Positions 52,947 to 60,834 of a stretch of 60,922 bases of DNA are shown here, piece after piece (position 1 is the first letter of the stretch; each line of letters opens with the position of its first letter). The DNA lies in NCBI GenBank assembly GCA_017403285.1, contig JAFQOI010000116.1, forward strand, positions 1-60,922. The letters are read 5' to 3'. Origin of the DNA: a bacterium. GTDB lineage: Bacteria; Cyanobacteriota; Vampirovibrionia; Gastranaerophilales; Gastranaerophilaceae. The notes under the pieces were generated by a model. The model was not told the origin of the DNA, ran no database searches, and worked only from the letters and a program-made list of their open reading frames with translations. Position numbers and translations under genes: made by a program.

Positions 52947-54125
52947 CTATATACTTTCATCTTCTATTTCAAAATCTGAGTAATCAAAGTTTTCATCACC
53001 TTGTTTTGTTGCTTTTCTTGGCATTGCATCTGGAGCATCTTCTGCTTCTTGTTGAACACCATTTTTCGCAACTTTATCTGATTTCTTTGATGCTTCAGTT
53101 GCTTTATGTTTTTTTATGGTTTCAACACGAACTCCATACCTGTCATTCAAAATAACAAGTTCGCCTATTGCAACAACTTGATTTTCAACTCTTAGTTTGA
53201 TTTTATTGTTATAGACAGAACCTACATCAATAACCAAACCTTCAGAAATTTGTTTTAATTCGCCAAGAGTCAACTTGACATTATCAAATTCTGCAACTAC
53301 ATCAACAAGAATAGAATCCCACATATTTTGAGATTTAGTGCTTGTTTCTTCCATTTCATGGCCTCCGTTACTGTTAATGCTTATTATTAATGACGGATTA
53401 GGATTTATATTAAATCTTATTTCTTCTTCTTCCCATACAACCGACATTGTGTTTATATCACTATCATCTAGGACTATAATATCGCCAACTTCTATGTTCT
53501 TTATGTCTGTTAACGATATTTTAGTGCTACCTAGTTTAACTTTTAAAAGTGCTTTTGTTTTTCTAAAATCATTTATAGAAAATGTATCTTCTTTTTTTTC
53601 TAACTCTATTTCTGGAATCATATATTCTGGAATTCTAAATATAATCTTCCCAATATGATTATTTGAATTTCTTACAAAGAATGTAAAATTAAGATTACGA
53701 GAATTTTGTAAAATATGTTTTGTGGGATCTTTTTTATTAAGATTTGCCTGAATACCTTTATAAAGATATACAATATATGATTTTATAACTCCTGCTTCTA
53801 TATCAGTAAGTTTTGAAAGACTAAATTTTCCACTATTATTTCCTAATGCCTCATCTAAGAAAAATTCTGTAACTGAAGAAGATATTTTAACTTTAAAGTC
53901 TGATGATTTATTTATAGGAAGCGTATTAACAAAATATTCATCTCCATAGAAGAGAACATTTTCATCATAAGAAACCCCCATAAATCTTATAGAAAAAGGT
54001 CGTTGAAAGAATTTTTCACTACTTTCAACCAATTTTTTGTACAAATTAACATAAAACCATTGATATTTCTTGGAAATATCATTTTTTGTCAATGCATGTG
54101 TAATATTTTCTGTTAAATTCGTCAT
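52947..54125 (-). CDS. FliM/FliN-like switch protein with two SpoA domains
   Basis: 392 residues. The N-terminal 200 residues are FliM-middle-like in size but diverged. First SpoA domain about 190-245 (KTKALLKVKLGSTKISLTDI ... GDIIVLDD), second about 270-335 (ILVDVVAEFDNVKLTLGELK ... NQVVAIGELVILNDRYGVRV), the latter close to FliN. The tail is polar and acidic. The FliM CheY-binding N-terminal motif (E-I-D-A-L-L type) is absent. Two SpoA domains in one chain is the plan of injectisome SctQ/SpaO, yet the fliO next door points to a flagellum. AGGG precedes the ATG; first gene of the cluster. Confidence 0.82.
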   Translation of the reverse strand: MTNLTENITHALTKNDISKKYQWFYVNLYKKLVESSEKFFQRPFSIRFMGVSYDENVLFYGDEYFVNTLPINKSSDFKVKISSSVTEFFLDEALGNNSGKFSLSKLTDIEAGVIKSYIVYLYKGIQANLNKKDPTKHILQNSRNLNFTFFVRNSNNHIGKIIFRIPEYMIPEIELEKKEDTFSINDFRKTKALLKVKLGSTKISLTDIKNIEVGDIIVLDDSDINTMSVVWEEEEIRFNINPNPSLIISINSNGGHEMEETSTKSQNMWDSILVDVVAEFDNVKLTLGELKQISEGLVIDVGSVYNNKIKLRVENQVVAIGELVILNDRYGVRVETIKKHKATEASKKSDKVAKNGVQQEAEDAPDAMPRKATKQGDENFDYSDFEIEDESI

Positions 54126-54415
54126 TATATACCCTAATCTACCTCTAGGAATACAATATATTTTTTTACATGTATGAGCATCATATATTCGTTGTATTTT
54201 TTATAGTACTAATATCCCGAATGTTTTTACTATTTAAGGTTTTTTTCATGTATTTCAAGAAAAAAAAGAAAATCAATAATATGTATGATACGTCAAAGAG
54301 CATAATTCTATATACTAAACGGATAGATGTAATGTTTGTTTTTATAACAAATTCAAGGTGAACTGGTTCAAAACAAACAAATAAAGACCAAACACTAGAT
54401 ACAATGGGGAAATGT
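54126..54415. other. Intergenic region between the fli cluster and the methyltransferase
   Basis: About 280 AT-rich bases that should hold divergent promoters. Short overlapping open frames on both strands here have no ribosome site and code for low-complexity Phe/Ile-rich chains; I take them as chance. No RNA gene or long dyad was seen. Confidence 0.5.
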
Positions 54416-55288
54416 ATGGCAAGATTAAACAACACAAAAAGAAAGATACAAGAACAAAAACCAGATTTGCGAATCGTCAAAGAGGTAAAAACAAAACCTT
54501 ATAGCGATATTGATTTGAACAACTGGAAAGAATATAGCCATATAAAAACAGATACTTGGTGGGAATTTGAGTCAAGAGACAAATCACACGGACACTCAAA
54601 CGACTATCATGGCAATTATATCCCACAACTTGCTCAACAATTATATGAAAGATTTACGCAAAAAGGTGATATTGTTCTTGATATGTTTTTAGGTTCTGGA
54701 ACAAGCGCTATTGAAGCATTAAATATGGGAAGAAGATGCATTGGCGTCGAACTCAAACAGGAACAAGTTGATATTGTTAGCAACAAATTTTCTCAAAAAG
54801 AACTTGTCACAGATGCAAACATAATATGTTCAGACAGCGCATCTGATGAAGTAAAAGATAAAATTCAAGCTAGACTTGATGTAATGAGAAAAGATAAAGC
54901 ACAATTCTTAGTTCTTCATCCACCTTATGACGACATTATTAAATTTTCAGATAAGAAAGAAGATTTATCTAACTGCGCAACTACCGAAGAATTTTATGAA
55001 TTATTCAAAAAAGTTGCAAAAAACGGCTATGATATGCTTGAAAAAGGCAGATTTGCAGCATTAATTATTGGCGATAAATATGCAAATGGCGAGATTGTTC
55101 CTCTTGGTGCAGACTGTGCTGCAAAAATGAGAGAAATCGGATTTAAAATGAAAGCCGTTATAGTAAAAAATATGGAAGGCAATGAAAGAGCAAAAGGCAA
55201 AACTGCAAATCTCTGGAGATACAGAGCGCTTAATGGTGGATTCTACATCTTTAAACACGAGTATATTTATGTCTTCCAAAAAGTATAG
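54416..55288 (+). CDS. DNA methyltransferase (N4-cytosine/N6-adenine type) with HPPY motif
   Basis: 290 residues from ATG 54416 (GGGGA 5 bases upstream; ATG 54404 overlies that site). SAM-binding motif I is clear: VLDMFLGSGTSAIEALNMG with the acidic C-I-G-V-E after it, preceded by HGNYIPQLAQQLYERF. The catalytic motif IV block is LVLHPPYDDIIKF: H-P-P-Y instead of D/N/S-P-P-Y. Motif I comes before motif IV, unlike the beta class. No restriction endonuclease is adjacent, so it is an orphan enzyme or acts on another substrate. Followed by an overlapping small gene. Confidence 0.8.
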   Translation: MARLNNTKRKIQEQKPDLRIVKEVKTKPYSDIDLNNWKEYSHIKTDTWWEFESRDKSHGHSNDYHGNYIPQLAQQLYERFTQKGDIVLDMFLGSGTSAIEALNMGRRCIGVELKQEQVDIVSNKFSQKELVTDANIICSDSASDEVKDKIQARLDVMRKDKAQFLVLHPPYDDIIKFSDKKEDLSNCATTEEFYELFKKVAKNGYDMLEKGRFAALIIGDKYANGEIVPLGADCAAKMREIGFKMKAVIVKNMEGNERAKGKTANLWRYRALNGGFYIFKHEYIYVFQKV

Positions 55289-55454
55289 AAATATAAAAAA
55301 TGGCAACATATACGAAGTAATACGTGATGACGTTATTAATTGTACAAACGCAAATGATAACCAAAAAATGGTTTTGTATAGATGTGATGAATATCCGGAT
55401 TTACTTTTTGTTAGAGAGAAAAATGAATTTAATATAAAATTTATGGAAATATAA
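55269..55454 (+). CDS. DUF1653-like small protein
   Basis: 61 residues from ATG 55269, overlapping the end of the methyltransferase gene by 20 bases in another frame. Reads KYRNIKNGNIYEVIRDDVIN, then Q-K-M-V-L-Y-R-C and L-L-F-V-R-E-K-N-E-F, resembling DUF1653 (Y-R-H-x-K-G-x-x-Y-E-V, V-V-Y-R, W-V-R-P-x-x-x-F). A small SH3-like beta fold is expected. Translation is likely coupled to the methyltransferase. Ends just before a terminator, so the two form an operon. Confidence 0.6.
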   Translation: MSSKKYRNIKNGNIYEVIRDDVINCTNANDNQKMVLYRCDEYPDLLFVREKNEFNIKFMEI

Positions 55455-55457
55455 TAA

Positions 55458-55487
55458 AAAAACCCTCTGAATTTTCAGAGGGTTTTT
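55458..55487. terminator. Bidirectional rho-independent terminator
   Basis: AAAAACCCTCTGA (55458-55470), loop of 4, TCAGAGGGTTTTT (55475-55487). Lies between convergent genes and serves both. Confidence 0.92.
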
Positions 55488-55504
55488 CTTAGACTATTTA
55501 AGTA

Positions 55505-57667
55505 TTAACCACAACAATTGCATCCACACGCACATGCGTCTTTTAATGCTTCTTGTGCTTCTTTCATTCTAACTTTAATACGACCATCAACAGCGATTCC
55601 TTCACCTGTTTTTTCAGAAATCAACAATGGATTGATGTCTAATTCATCAATAAATTTAAAGTCAGTTACTAATTGAGATAATCTCAACAATGTTTCTTGG
55701 ATTTGATCCATTTGTGCAGGAGTTGTTCCTCTTGCACCTTGAAGAAGTTTGTATGCTTTGACTGATTTAATCATTTCATCAGCATCAATATCAGTTAAAG
55801 GAGCAATTCTAAATGTAACGTCTTTTAATGCTTCAACGAATACACCACCAAGACCAAACATCATCATTGGACCATATTGAGGATCTGTAGCAATACCACA
55901 AACCATTTCGCGATTACCTTTAACCATTTCTTGAATAATTACACCTTCTAAACCATCAATTAAACCTTTTTCAGTTAATTTAGCGATTAAGTCAGCATAT
56001 TCTGCTCTTAATTGTTCTTCTGATTGAATATTAACTCTTACACCGCCAACATCTGTTTTGTGAGATGTTGTTTTAGATGTCATCTTCATTACAACTGGAT
56101 ATCCAATTGAATTACCCAATTCAACCACTTCATTAACATTTGTAGCCAAGCCATATTTGCAAGCTCTGATGCCATATGCTTGAAGAACATCAATAGATTC
56201 CAATGTAGTTAATTGTTCTCTACCTTCGTCAATAGATTTTCTAATAATTTGAGCAACTTTATTTTTGTCAACATCATAGCAAGGAGCTTTTCCTACTGGT
56301 TTTGACATCCATTGTCTTTGTTCATCTAATCTCAAGAATACTTCTGCTGCTTCTTCTGCATACATAAAGAATGGCATATTAACATTCATATTAGAAATAT
56401 TGTTGAAGAAGTCATTTGTTGTCATAAACACACCAACTATTGGTTTTGTTGGATTTTTAGCTTTAATTTCCATTAATGCTTTTGCAACATCAATGTCTTT
56501 CAAGCCTAAGAATGGCAGATAAATAACCATAATCATATCAACATTTTCATCAGCAATAACTGTTTCTAATGTTTGTGTATAGTGTTCGATAGGTGCAGAT
56601 GCAATCATATCGATTGGATTTTTAACAGATGCTGCAGCAGGTAAGAAACTTCTTAATTTTGCTTTTGTTTCATCTGTAATAGGAGCCATTTGCATACCAT
56701 TTTCACAAATAGCATCTGTTGCCATAATACCAGGACCACCAGAGTTTGTGATAATAGCAACTCTGTTTCCTTGAGGGATTGGGCAGTTAGAAAATGCTTT
56801 TGCTGTTGCAAATAGATTTTTCAAAGAAAATTCTCTAATTACGCCTGATTGTTTCAATAAAGCAGCAGCCGCTTTATCAGCACCAGCCAATGAACCAGTG
56901 TGAGATGATGCAGCAGATGCACCAGCAGCACTTCTACCAGATTTTAATGCAATAATAGGTTTTTTCTTTGTAATTCTTGTTGCTAATTTTCTAAAATTAG
57001 CTGGATTTTGGATTGATTCCATATATAAAAGAATTTGTTTTACATCTTCATCATTTTCCCAATATTCCATCATTGTTTCAGCATTAACATCTGCTTGATT
57101 ACCGATAGAAACGAATTGAGCAAAACCAAGATTTAAGTCTTTTAAAATATTTAAAATACCGCCACCAAGTGCACCAGATTGAGAAACGAAACCGATATCA
57201 CCAGCAATTGGCAATGATTCAGCGAATGTAGCATCCATCATAACATCTGGATTAGTATTTAAAACACCTAAACAGTTAGGTCCTACACATCTCATACCAT
57301 ATTCTCTTACTTTTGCAAGTAGTTGTTTTTCCATTTCAGCACCTTCTGCACCAGTTTCTTTAAACCCTGCAGTAATAATACATAAACCTTTGATGCCTTT
57401 TCTATTACATTGGTCAATTGTATCTAATACAAATTTAGAATTAACAACTATAACGGCTAAATCTACTTCACCAGGAACTTCTTCAATAGAAGTATATGCT
57501 TGAAAACCTTCAATCATACCACCTTTGGGGTTAACAGGATAAATGTTACCTGCAAACTTGTAATCTCTTAATCTTTGCATGATTTCAGAGCCAATTGTTT
57601 TTTCTTTTGTTGAAGCACCAATAACAGCAATTGATTTTGGCTTCATAACTTTGTCAAGAACGTTCAT
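55505..57667 (-). CDS. ADP-forming acyl-CoA (acetyl-CoA) synthetase, fused alpha-beta chain
   Basis: 720 residues. Makes ATP from acyl-CoA, ADP and phosphate, common in anaerobes. CoA-binding domain 1-130 (SIAVIGASTKEKTIGSEIM; PVNPKGGMIEG; VGPNCLGVLNT), succinyl-CoA-ligase-like domain (FVSQSGALGGGILN; SSHTGSLAGADKAA with the phospho-His), then ATP-grasp from about 480 (YPVVMKMTSKTTSHKTDVGG; MVKGNREMVCGIATDPQYG; MMFGLGGVFVEALKD; DINPLLI). All key blocks are present. The chain ends in a cysteine-rich tail, C-A-C-G-C-N-C-C-G. In the anaerobic lifestyle inferred here it would couple acetate formation to ATP. Upstream on the same strand is a radical SAM gene. Confidence 0.93.
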   Translation of the reverse strand: MNVLDKVMKPKSIAVIGASTKEKTIGSEIMQRLRDYKFAGNIYPVNPKGGMIEGFQAYTSIEEVPGEVDLAVIVVNSKFVLDTIDQCNRKGIKGLCIITAGFKETGAEGAEMEKQLLAKVREYGMRCVGPNCLGVLNTNPDVMMDATFAESLPIAGDIGFVSQSGALGGGILNILKDLNLGFAQFVSIGNQADVNAETMMEYWENDEDVKQILLYMESIQNPANFRKLATRITKKKPIIALKSGRSAAGASAASSHTGSLAGADKAAAALLKQSGVIREFSLKNLFATAKAFSNCPIPQGNRVAIITNSGGPGIMATDAICENGMQMAPITDETKAKLRSFLPAAASVKNPIDMIASAPIEHYTQTLETVIADENVDMIMVIYLPFLGLKDIDVAKALMEIKAKNPTKPIVGVFMTTNDFFNNISNMNVNMPFFMYAEEAAEVFLRLDEQRQWMSKPVGKAPCYDVDKNKVAQIIRKSIDEGREQLTTLESIDVLQAYGIRACKYGLATNVNEVVELGNSIGYPVVMKMTSKTTSHKTDVGGVRVNIQSEEQLRAEYADLIAKLTEKGLIDGLEGVIIQEMVKGNREMVCGIATDPQYGPMMMFGLGGVFVEALKDVTFRIAPLTDIDADEMIKSVKAYKLLQGARGTTPAQMDQIQETLLRLSQLVTDFKFIDELDINPLLISEKTGEGIAVDGRIKVRMKEAQEALKDACACGCNCCG

Positions 57668-57707
57668 TTGTGTTTCCTTTCCTTTTATATGAACTCGTAT
57701 TACTTAA

Positions 57708-58331
57708 TTAATATCCATTTTCTATCCAAGGACGTTCTCTAAATTGAGCGCCCAAATCTTTTGTTATTTCAATACATCTTTGCATATCCACATCATAACC
57801 TTTGTAATTTGTCACAATAGTAGCAGTTGTACCAAAACCTTCAATTACTGCTTCTTTTATAAATTCTTTAACTGCAGTATACGCTCCTTCAATATTTGGA
57901 AGCGATATTTTATTATAAACTTCTTCTGATTCACCATTCAAACTAACTGAAAATTTATCAATCAAACCTTTTAACTCGGGGAGAACATTTCTTTTATAAA
58001 CCAAATTAGCATGCCCATTAGTATTAATTCTTATAATCGTTTCTGGATAATTCTTTTTAATATATGCTGCCACTTTTTTTATAATATCCAGTTTGAGCAT
58101 CGGCTCGCCATAACCACAAAAAACCACTTCGGAGGATAATTTATCCTTAATAGTTTCTAACTGGTCAATCACATCTTGGGCTTTGACGTTTTCGGTGTTT
58201 AAAAACAAATTAGCACCTACTACATCTTCTTTTATATTTCGGATACAGAACACACAATTATTTGTACAACTATTAGTTAAATTAATATAAACTTTACCTT
58301 CTAATGTATATACTAAGTTGTATTCTGACAT
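57708..58331 (-). CDS. TatD-associated-type radical SAM protein
   Basis: 207 residues, short. KVYINLTNSCTNNCVFCIR carries the 4Fe-4S cysteines 22, 26 and 29 (C-x3-C-x2-C); then VVFCGYGEPMLKLDII (SAM block), IRINTNGHANLV, and KFSVSLNGESEEVYNKISLP. This length and sequence match the family described next to tatD in many bacteria, though no tatD is here. AAGGTGG lies 7 bases before the ATG, and a good promoter is upstream. It probably starts the transcript that continues into the acyl-CoA synthetase (40-base gap). Substrate unknown. Confidence 0.85.
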   Translation of the reverse strand: MSEYNLVYTLEGKVYINLTNSCTNNCVFCIRNIKEDVVGANLFLNTENVKAQDVIDQLETIKDKLSSEVVFCGYGEPMLKLDIIKKVAAYIKKNYPETIIRINTNGHANLVYKRNVLPELKGLIDKFSVSLNGESEEVYNKISLPNIEGAYTAVKEFIKEAVIEGFGTTATIVTNYKGYDVDMQRCIEITKDLGAQFRERPWIENGY

Positions 58332-58356
58332 TTAAAAACCACCTTAACTTAATAAA

Positions 58357-58385
58357 ATTATGCTACAAAGAAGGTATGATAACAA
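58357..58385 (-). promoter_or_regulatory. Promoter of the radical SAM gene
   Basis: Minus strand: TTGTTA (-35, 58385-58380), exactly 17 bases, CATAAT (-10, 58362-58357). Start near 58350, about 19 bases before the ATG. Confidence 0.6.
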
Positions 58386-58489
58386 GCACTTTTTTTATCT
58401 TTTTTCGTTTTTATAAAAAAGGCAATTTTTTATGAGAAAAATACTTTATATAAAAGTAAGGTTAGATATATTTTTGGTAAGGAGTTTTT

Positions 58490-58753
58490 ATGAGCACAAC
58501 AGCACTCTCAGGTGGAAATATTGTTAGTCCTAACAAACCAGATTTTGGACCAAGTAACCCTTGGCTTCGACCATGTGATGATCCAGAAAATGGCGGAATA
58601 ACAGGAAATTCAGGAAAATATGACAAACCAATCATCGATGCTTGGGAAGAAAGACCCAAAATGATTGACCCAGAAACTGGAGAATGGGTTTATGTTGATG
58701 AATATATAAAAGAAGAAAGAGAAAAAGAGCATCCTGTATTCTACCTAGCATAA
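58490..58753 (+). CDS. Small orphan protein, Gly/Pro-rich with acidic end
   Basis: 87 residues; AAGGAG 6 bases before the ATG. Opens MSTTALSGGNIVSPNKPDFG, with F-G near residue 19, then Pro/Gly/Asn-rich coil and a short charged helix (GEWVYVDEYIKEEREKEHP). No signal, membrane or metal motif. It has its own terminator 20 bases after the stop and so is transcribed alone. The upstream AT-rich sequence AAAATACTTTATATAAA may be its promoter. Not recognised; likely lineage-specific. Confidence 0.75.
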   Translation: MSTTALSGGNIVSPNKPDFGPSNPWLRPCDDPENGGITGNSGKYDKPIIDAWEERPKMIDPETGEWVYVDEYIKEEREKEHPVFYLA

Positions 58754-58774
58754 TTAAATTTATCAATATAAATA

Positions 58775-58805
58775 CAAAAGAGATTAGATTTTCTAATCTC
58801 TTTTG
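58775..58805 (+). terminator. Terminator of the small orphan gene
   Basis: CAAAAGAGATTAGA (58775-58788), loop of 3, TCTAATCTCTTTTG (58792-58805). 14-base-pair stem, 21 bases after the stop. Confidence 0.85.
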
Positions 58806-58849
58806 TGTAAAACTTAGCCTAAATATCAGTTTTATGTTATAAAAAAAGT

Positions 58850-59368
58850 ATGATTGAAATACTTATTTTATACACGATAAAAAACAGAGAAAAAACCTTA
58901 TATACAATCCGCAAGGATATTTTTGAAGTTTTCGGTGCTTATACAAAACCAAGCATAGGCACTTTGCATCCTGCACTGAAAAGACTTTACAAAAATGGAG
59001 CAGTTACTTTATCTGAAAAATTTTCAGATGGTGGCAAGAAATCATCATATTATGGAATTTCAAAAAAAGGATTTGTTTGTTTTAAAGAATTATTTTTCTC
59101 TACAGCAAGTGACAATCCTTCATTATTTTATTCACAACTTCAAGTACGTTTTGCAACAATGGGCTTTTTAACTCTTGAAGACAGAAAAAAATTTATTGAA
59201 GAAACAAAAAGAAAAATAGAATTATATGCCATTGATATTCAAAACAAGCTCAATGATGAATTTTTAGAACTTGATTATTTCCAAAAGGAGATAATGAAAA
59301 AAACATTAGCAGAATTCAAATCTATTAACGACTATATGAACAAACTAAAGGTTGATTATGGCTGCTAA
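58850..59368 (+). CDS. PadR-family transcriptional regulator
   Basis: 172 residues. Winged helix 1-80: LILYTIKNREKTLYTIRKDI, TKPSIGTLHPALKRLYKNGAV (recognition helix) and the wing SSYYGISKKG, a typical PadR core. The C-terminal 90 residues form the dimerising helices (Vir_act_alpha type). The ATG follows a -10-like box by only a few bases and has no ribosome site, suggesting a leaderless message. Its end overlaps the next gene by 11 bases, so it probably controls, and is made with, the radical SAM protein. PadR proteins usually repress their own operon. Confidence 0.88.
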   Translation: MIEILILYTIKNREKTLYTIRKDIFEVFGAYTKPSIGTLHPALKRLYKNGAVTLSEKFSDGGKKSSYYGISKKGFVCFKELFFSTASDNPSLFYSQLQVRFATMGFLTLEDRKKFIEETKRKIELYAIDIQNKLNDEFLELDYFQKEIMKKTLAEFKSINDYMNKLKVDYGC

Positions 59369-60647
59369 AATTACTGCCATAGAAAAAAAATCAATTGCGG
59401 AAGAACTTGATATAAAAAAGGACTCCGTTCTTTTAAGCATAAATGGCATTAAATTAAAAGATTATATTGATTATCAATATATGACAATGGCAGAAGAAAT
59501 TGAATTTGAAATTCAAACGCCTGATGGTAAAATTGAATGTTTTGAAATAGAAAAAGATTTTGAAGAGGAACTAGGATTTATTTTTGAATCTGCGATATTT
59601 GATAAAATAAAATCATGCGCAAATAACTGTATTTTTTGTTTTGTCGATCAACAACCAGAAGGGCTTAGAGAATCCTTATACATAAAAGATGATGACTATC
59701 GTTTGTCTTATCTTCAAGGAACTTATGTAACCCTAACCAATTTAACGAAAAAAGATAAGGAAAGAATATCATCATTACATCTAGGACCATTATACATCTC
59801 TGTACACACAACAAACCCTGAATTAAGAGCGAAGATGCTAAAAAATAAACTTGCATCTAATATTCTAAAAGAACTTGATTTCTTAAAAGAAAATGATATT
59901 CCAATTCACACACAAGTCGTATTATGTCCTAATTATAACGACGGAAAAGAATTAGAAAGAACATTAAATGATTTATGGAAATATAAAAAAATCTTAGGTT
60001 CTATTGCAATTGTTCCTGTTGGAATAACAAAATACAGAAAAGGAAAATTAAAACAAGTTACAAAAGAAATTGCACTTGAAACTATTAATATAGTTGAAAA
60101 ATTCAATAAAAAAATTAAGAAAAATATAGCAAGCGTTTCTGATGAATTTTTCTTAATTGCCCAAATGCCTATTCCAGACAAAAAATATTATAATGGATAT
60201 TCACAACTTGAAGATGGTGTTGGGGCATTGAGATATTTGATTGATGATTTTAACAAAAGAATTAAAAAAGCACCAAAAACTGTCAACAAAAAAAAAGAAT
60301 ACACAATTGCCTGTTCAGTTAGTGCATCAAGTGCGTTTTTCTCTTTTGAAGAAGAACTCAATAAAATTGAAAATATTAATCTTCAAATTATACCGATAAA
60401 AAGTGAATTTTGGGGTAAAAATGTCAACGTTGCTGGTTTAATAACAGCAAATGACCTTATGAATCAGTTAAAAGGACATTGTTTTAAAAATGTAATTATC
60501 CCTTCAATTGTTCTTAGACCATATACGACTGAATTTTTAGATGGGTTAAAAGTTGAAGATGTTGAAAAACAATTAGGCATAAAACTTCATATTATAAAAG
60601 ACATATACAGTACAAAAGAATTATTTAGTTTGCTTTTCGAGAAATAA
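59358..60647 (+). CDS. DUF512 radical SAM protein with PDZ-like N-terminus
   Basis: 429 residues from ATG 59358 (AAAGG 6 bases upstream; TTG 59352 is less likely). Residues 1-75 are PDZ-like (KDSVLLSINGIKLKDYIDYQ). KSCANNCIFCFVDQQPEGLR gives the cluster cysteines (C-x3-C-x2-C). Then SYLQGTYVTLTNLTKKD, LYISVHTTNPELR, PIHTQVVLCPNYNDG, and DUF512 from about 270 (SDEFFLIAQMPIPDKKYYNGY; a repeat-like end IIPSIVLRPYTTEFLDG). Such proteins are widespread in clostridia and, under a cyanobacteria-specific oxidoreductase name, in cyanobacteria. Substrate unknown. Coupled to the PadR gene by overlap. Confidence 0.93.
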   Translation: MAAKITAIEKKSIAEELDIKKDSVLLSINGIKLKDYIDYQYMTMAEEIEFEIQTPDGKIECFEIEKDFEEELGFIFESAIFDKIKSCANNCIFCFVDQQPEGLRESLYIKDDDYRLSYLQGTYVTLTNLTKKDKERISSLHLGPLYISVHTTNPELRAKMLKNKLASNILKELDFLKENDIPIHTQVVLCPNYNDGKELERTLNDLWKYKKILGSIAIVPVGITKYRKGKLKQVTKEIALETINIVEKFNKKIKKNIASVSDEFFLIAQMPIPDKKYYNGYSQLEDGVGALRYLIDDFNKRIKKAPKTVNKKKEYTIACSVSASSAFFSFEEELNKIENINLQIIPIKSEFWGKNVNVAGLITANDLMNQLKGHCFKNVIIPSIVLRPYTTEFLDGLKVEDVEKQLGIKLHIIKDIYSTKELFSLLFEK

Positions 60648-60710
60648 ATACATAAATAATGTTATAGATAGTTAAATACAATATTTCTTTTCGCCCATAA
60701 CGAAATGAGC

Positions 60711-60802
60711 AATAAAATATTGATATACAACATCAAAGCGAGGACTGTTTGAGCCAACTTGTTGGCGAGTTCCGCAGCACGGGTATATCAATTAATTTTA
60801 TT
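60711..60802. repeat. Nested inverted-repeat element
   Basis: AATAAAATATTGATATAC (60711-60728) is an imperfect inverted copy of GTATATCAATTAATTTTATT (60783-60802). Between them lie GCCAAC/GTTGGC (60753-60758, 60761-60766) and flanking GGACT/AGTTCC halves. The centre is much richer in G+C than its surroundings and contains no ORF. It looks like a mobile small repeat (MITE/REP-like) or a structured RNA. Confidence 0.5.
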
Positions 60803-60834
60803 AGCGAATGTAGTTCTTGGCGAGAGTTTCTTTG

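Noticed and set aside
50649-54125. Complete non-flagellar type III secretion system
   Set aside because: Only five gate and switch genes are here, with a FliO-like gene; needle, secretin, translocon and ATPase genes are not in the window, so a flagellar origin is more likely.
54170-54480. Overlapping 63- and 99-codon frames between fli genes and the methyltransferase
   Set aside because: Low-complexity Phe/Ile/Lys content, no ribosome site, and partial overlap with the methyltransferase start.
54416-55454. Restriction-modification system
   Set aside because: No restriction endonuclease or specificity subunit adjacent; the companion is a 61-residue DUF1653-like protein.
45301-58454. 18-base identical sequence AAAAATACTTTATATAAA at 45301 and 58437 as a shared special promoter
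   Set aside because: In DNA this rich in A and T, one such match in 61 kb is expected by chance; it lies in promoter positions but is too weak as evidence alone.
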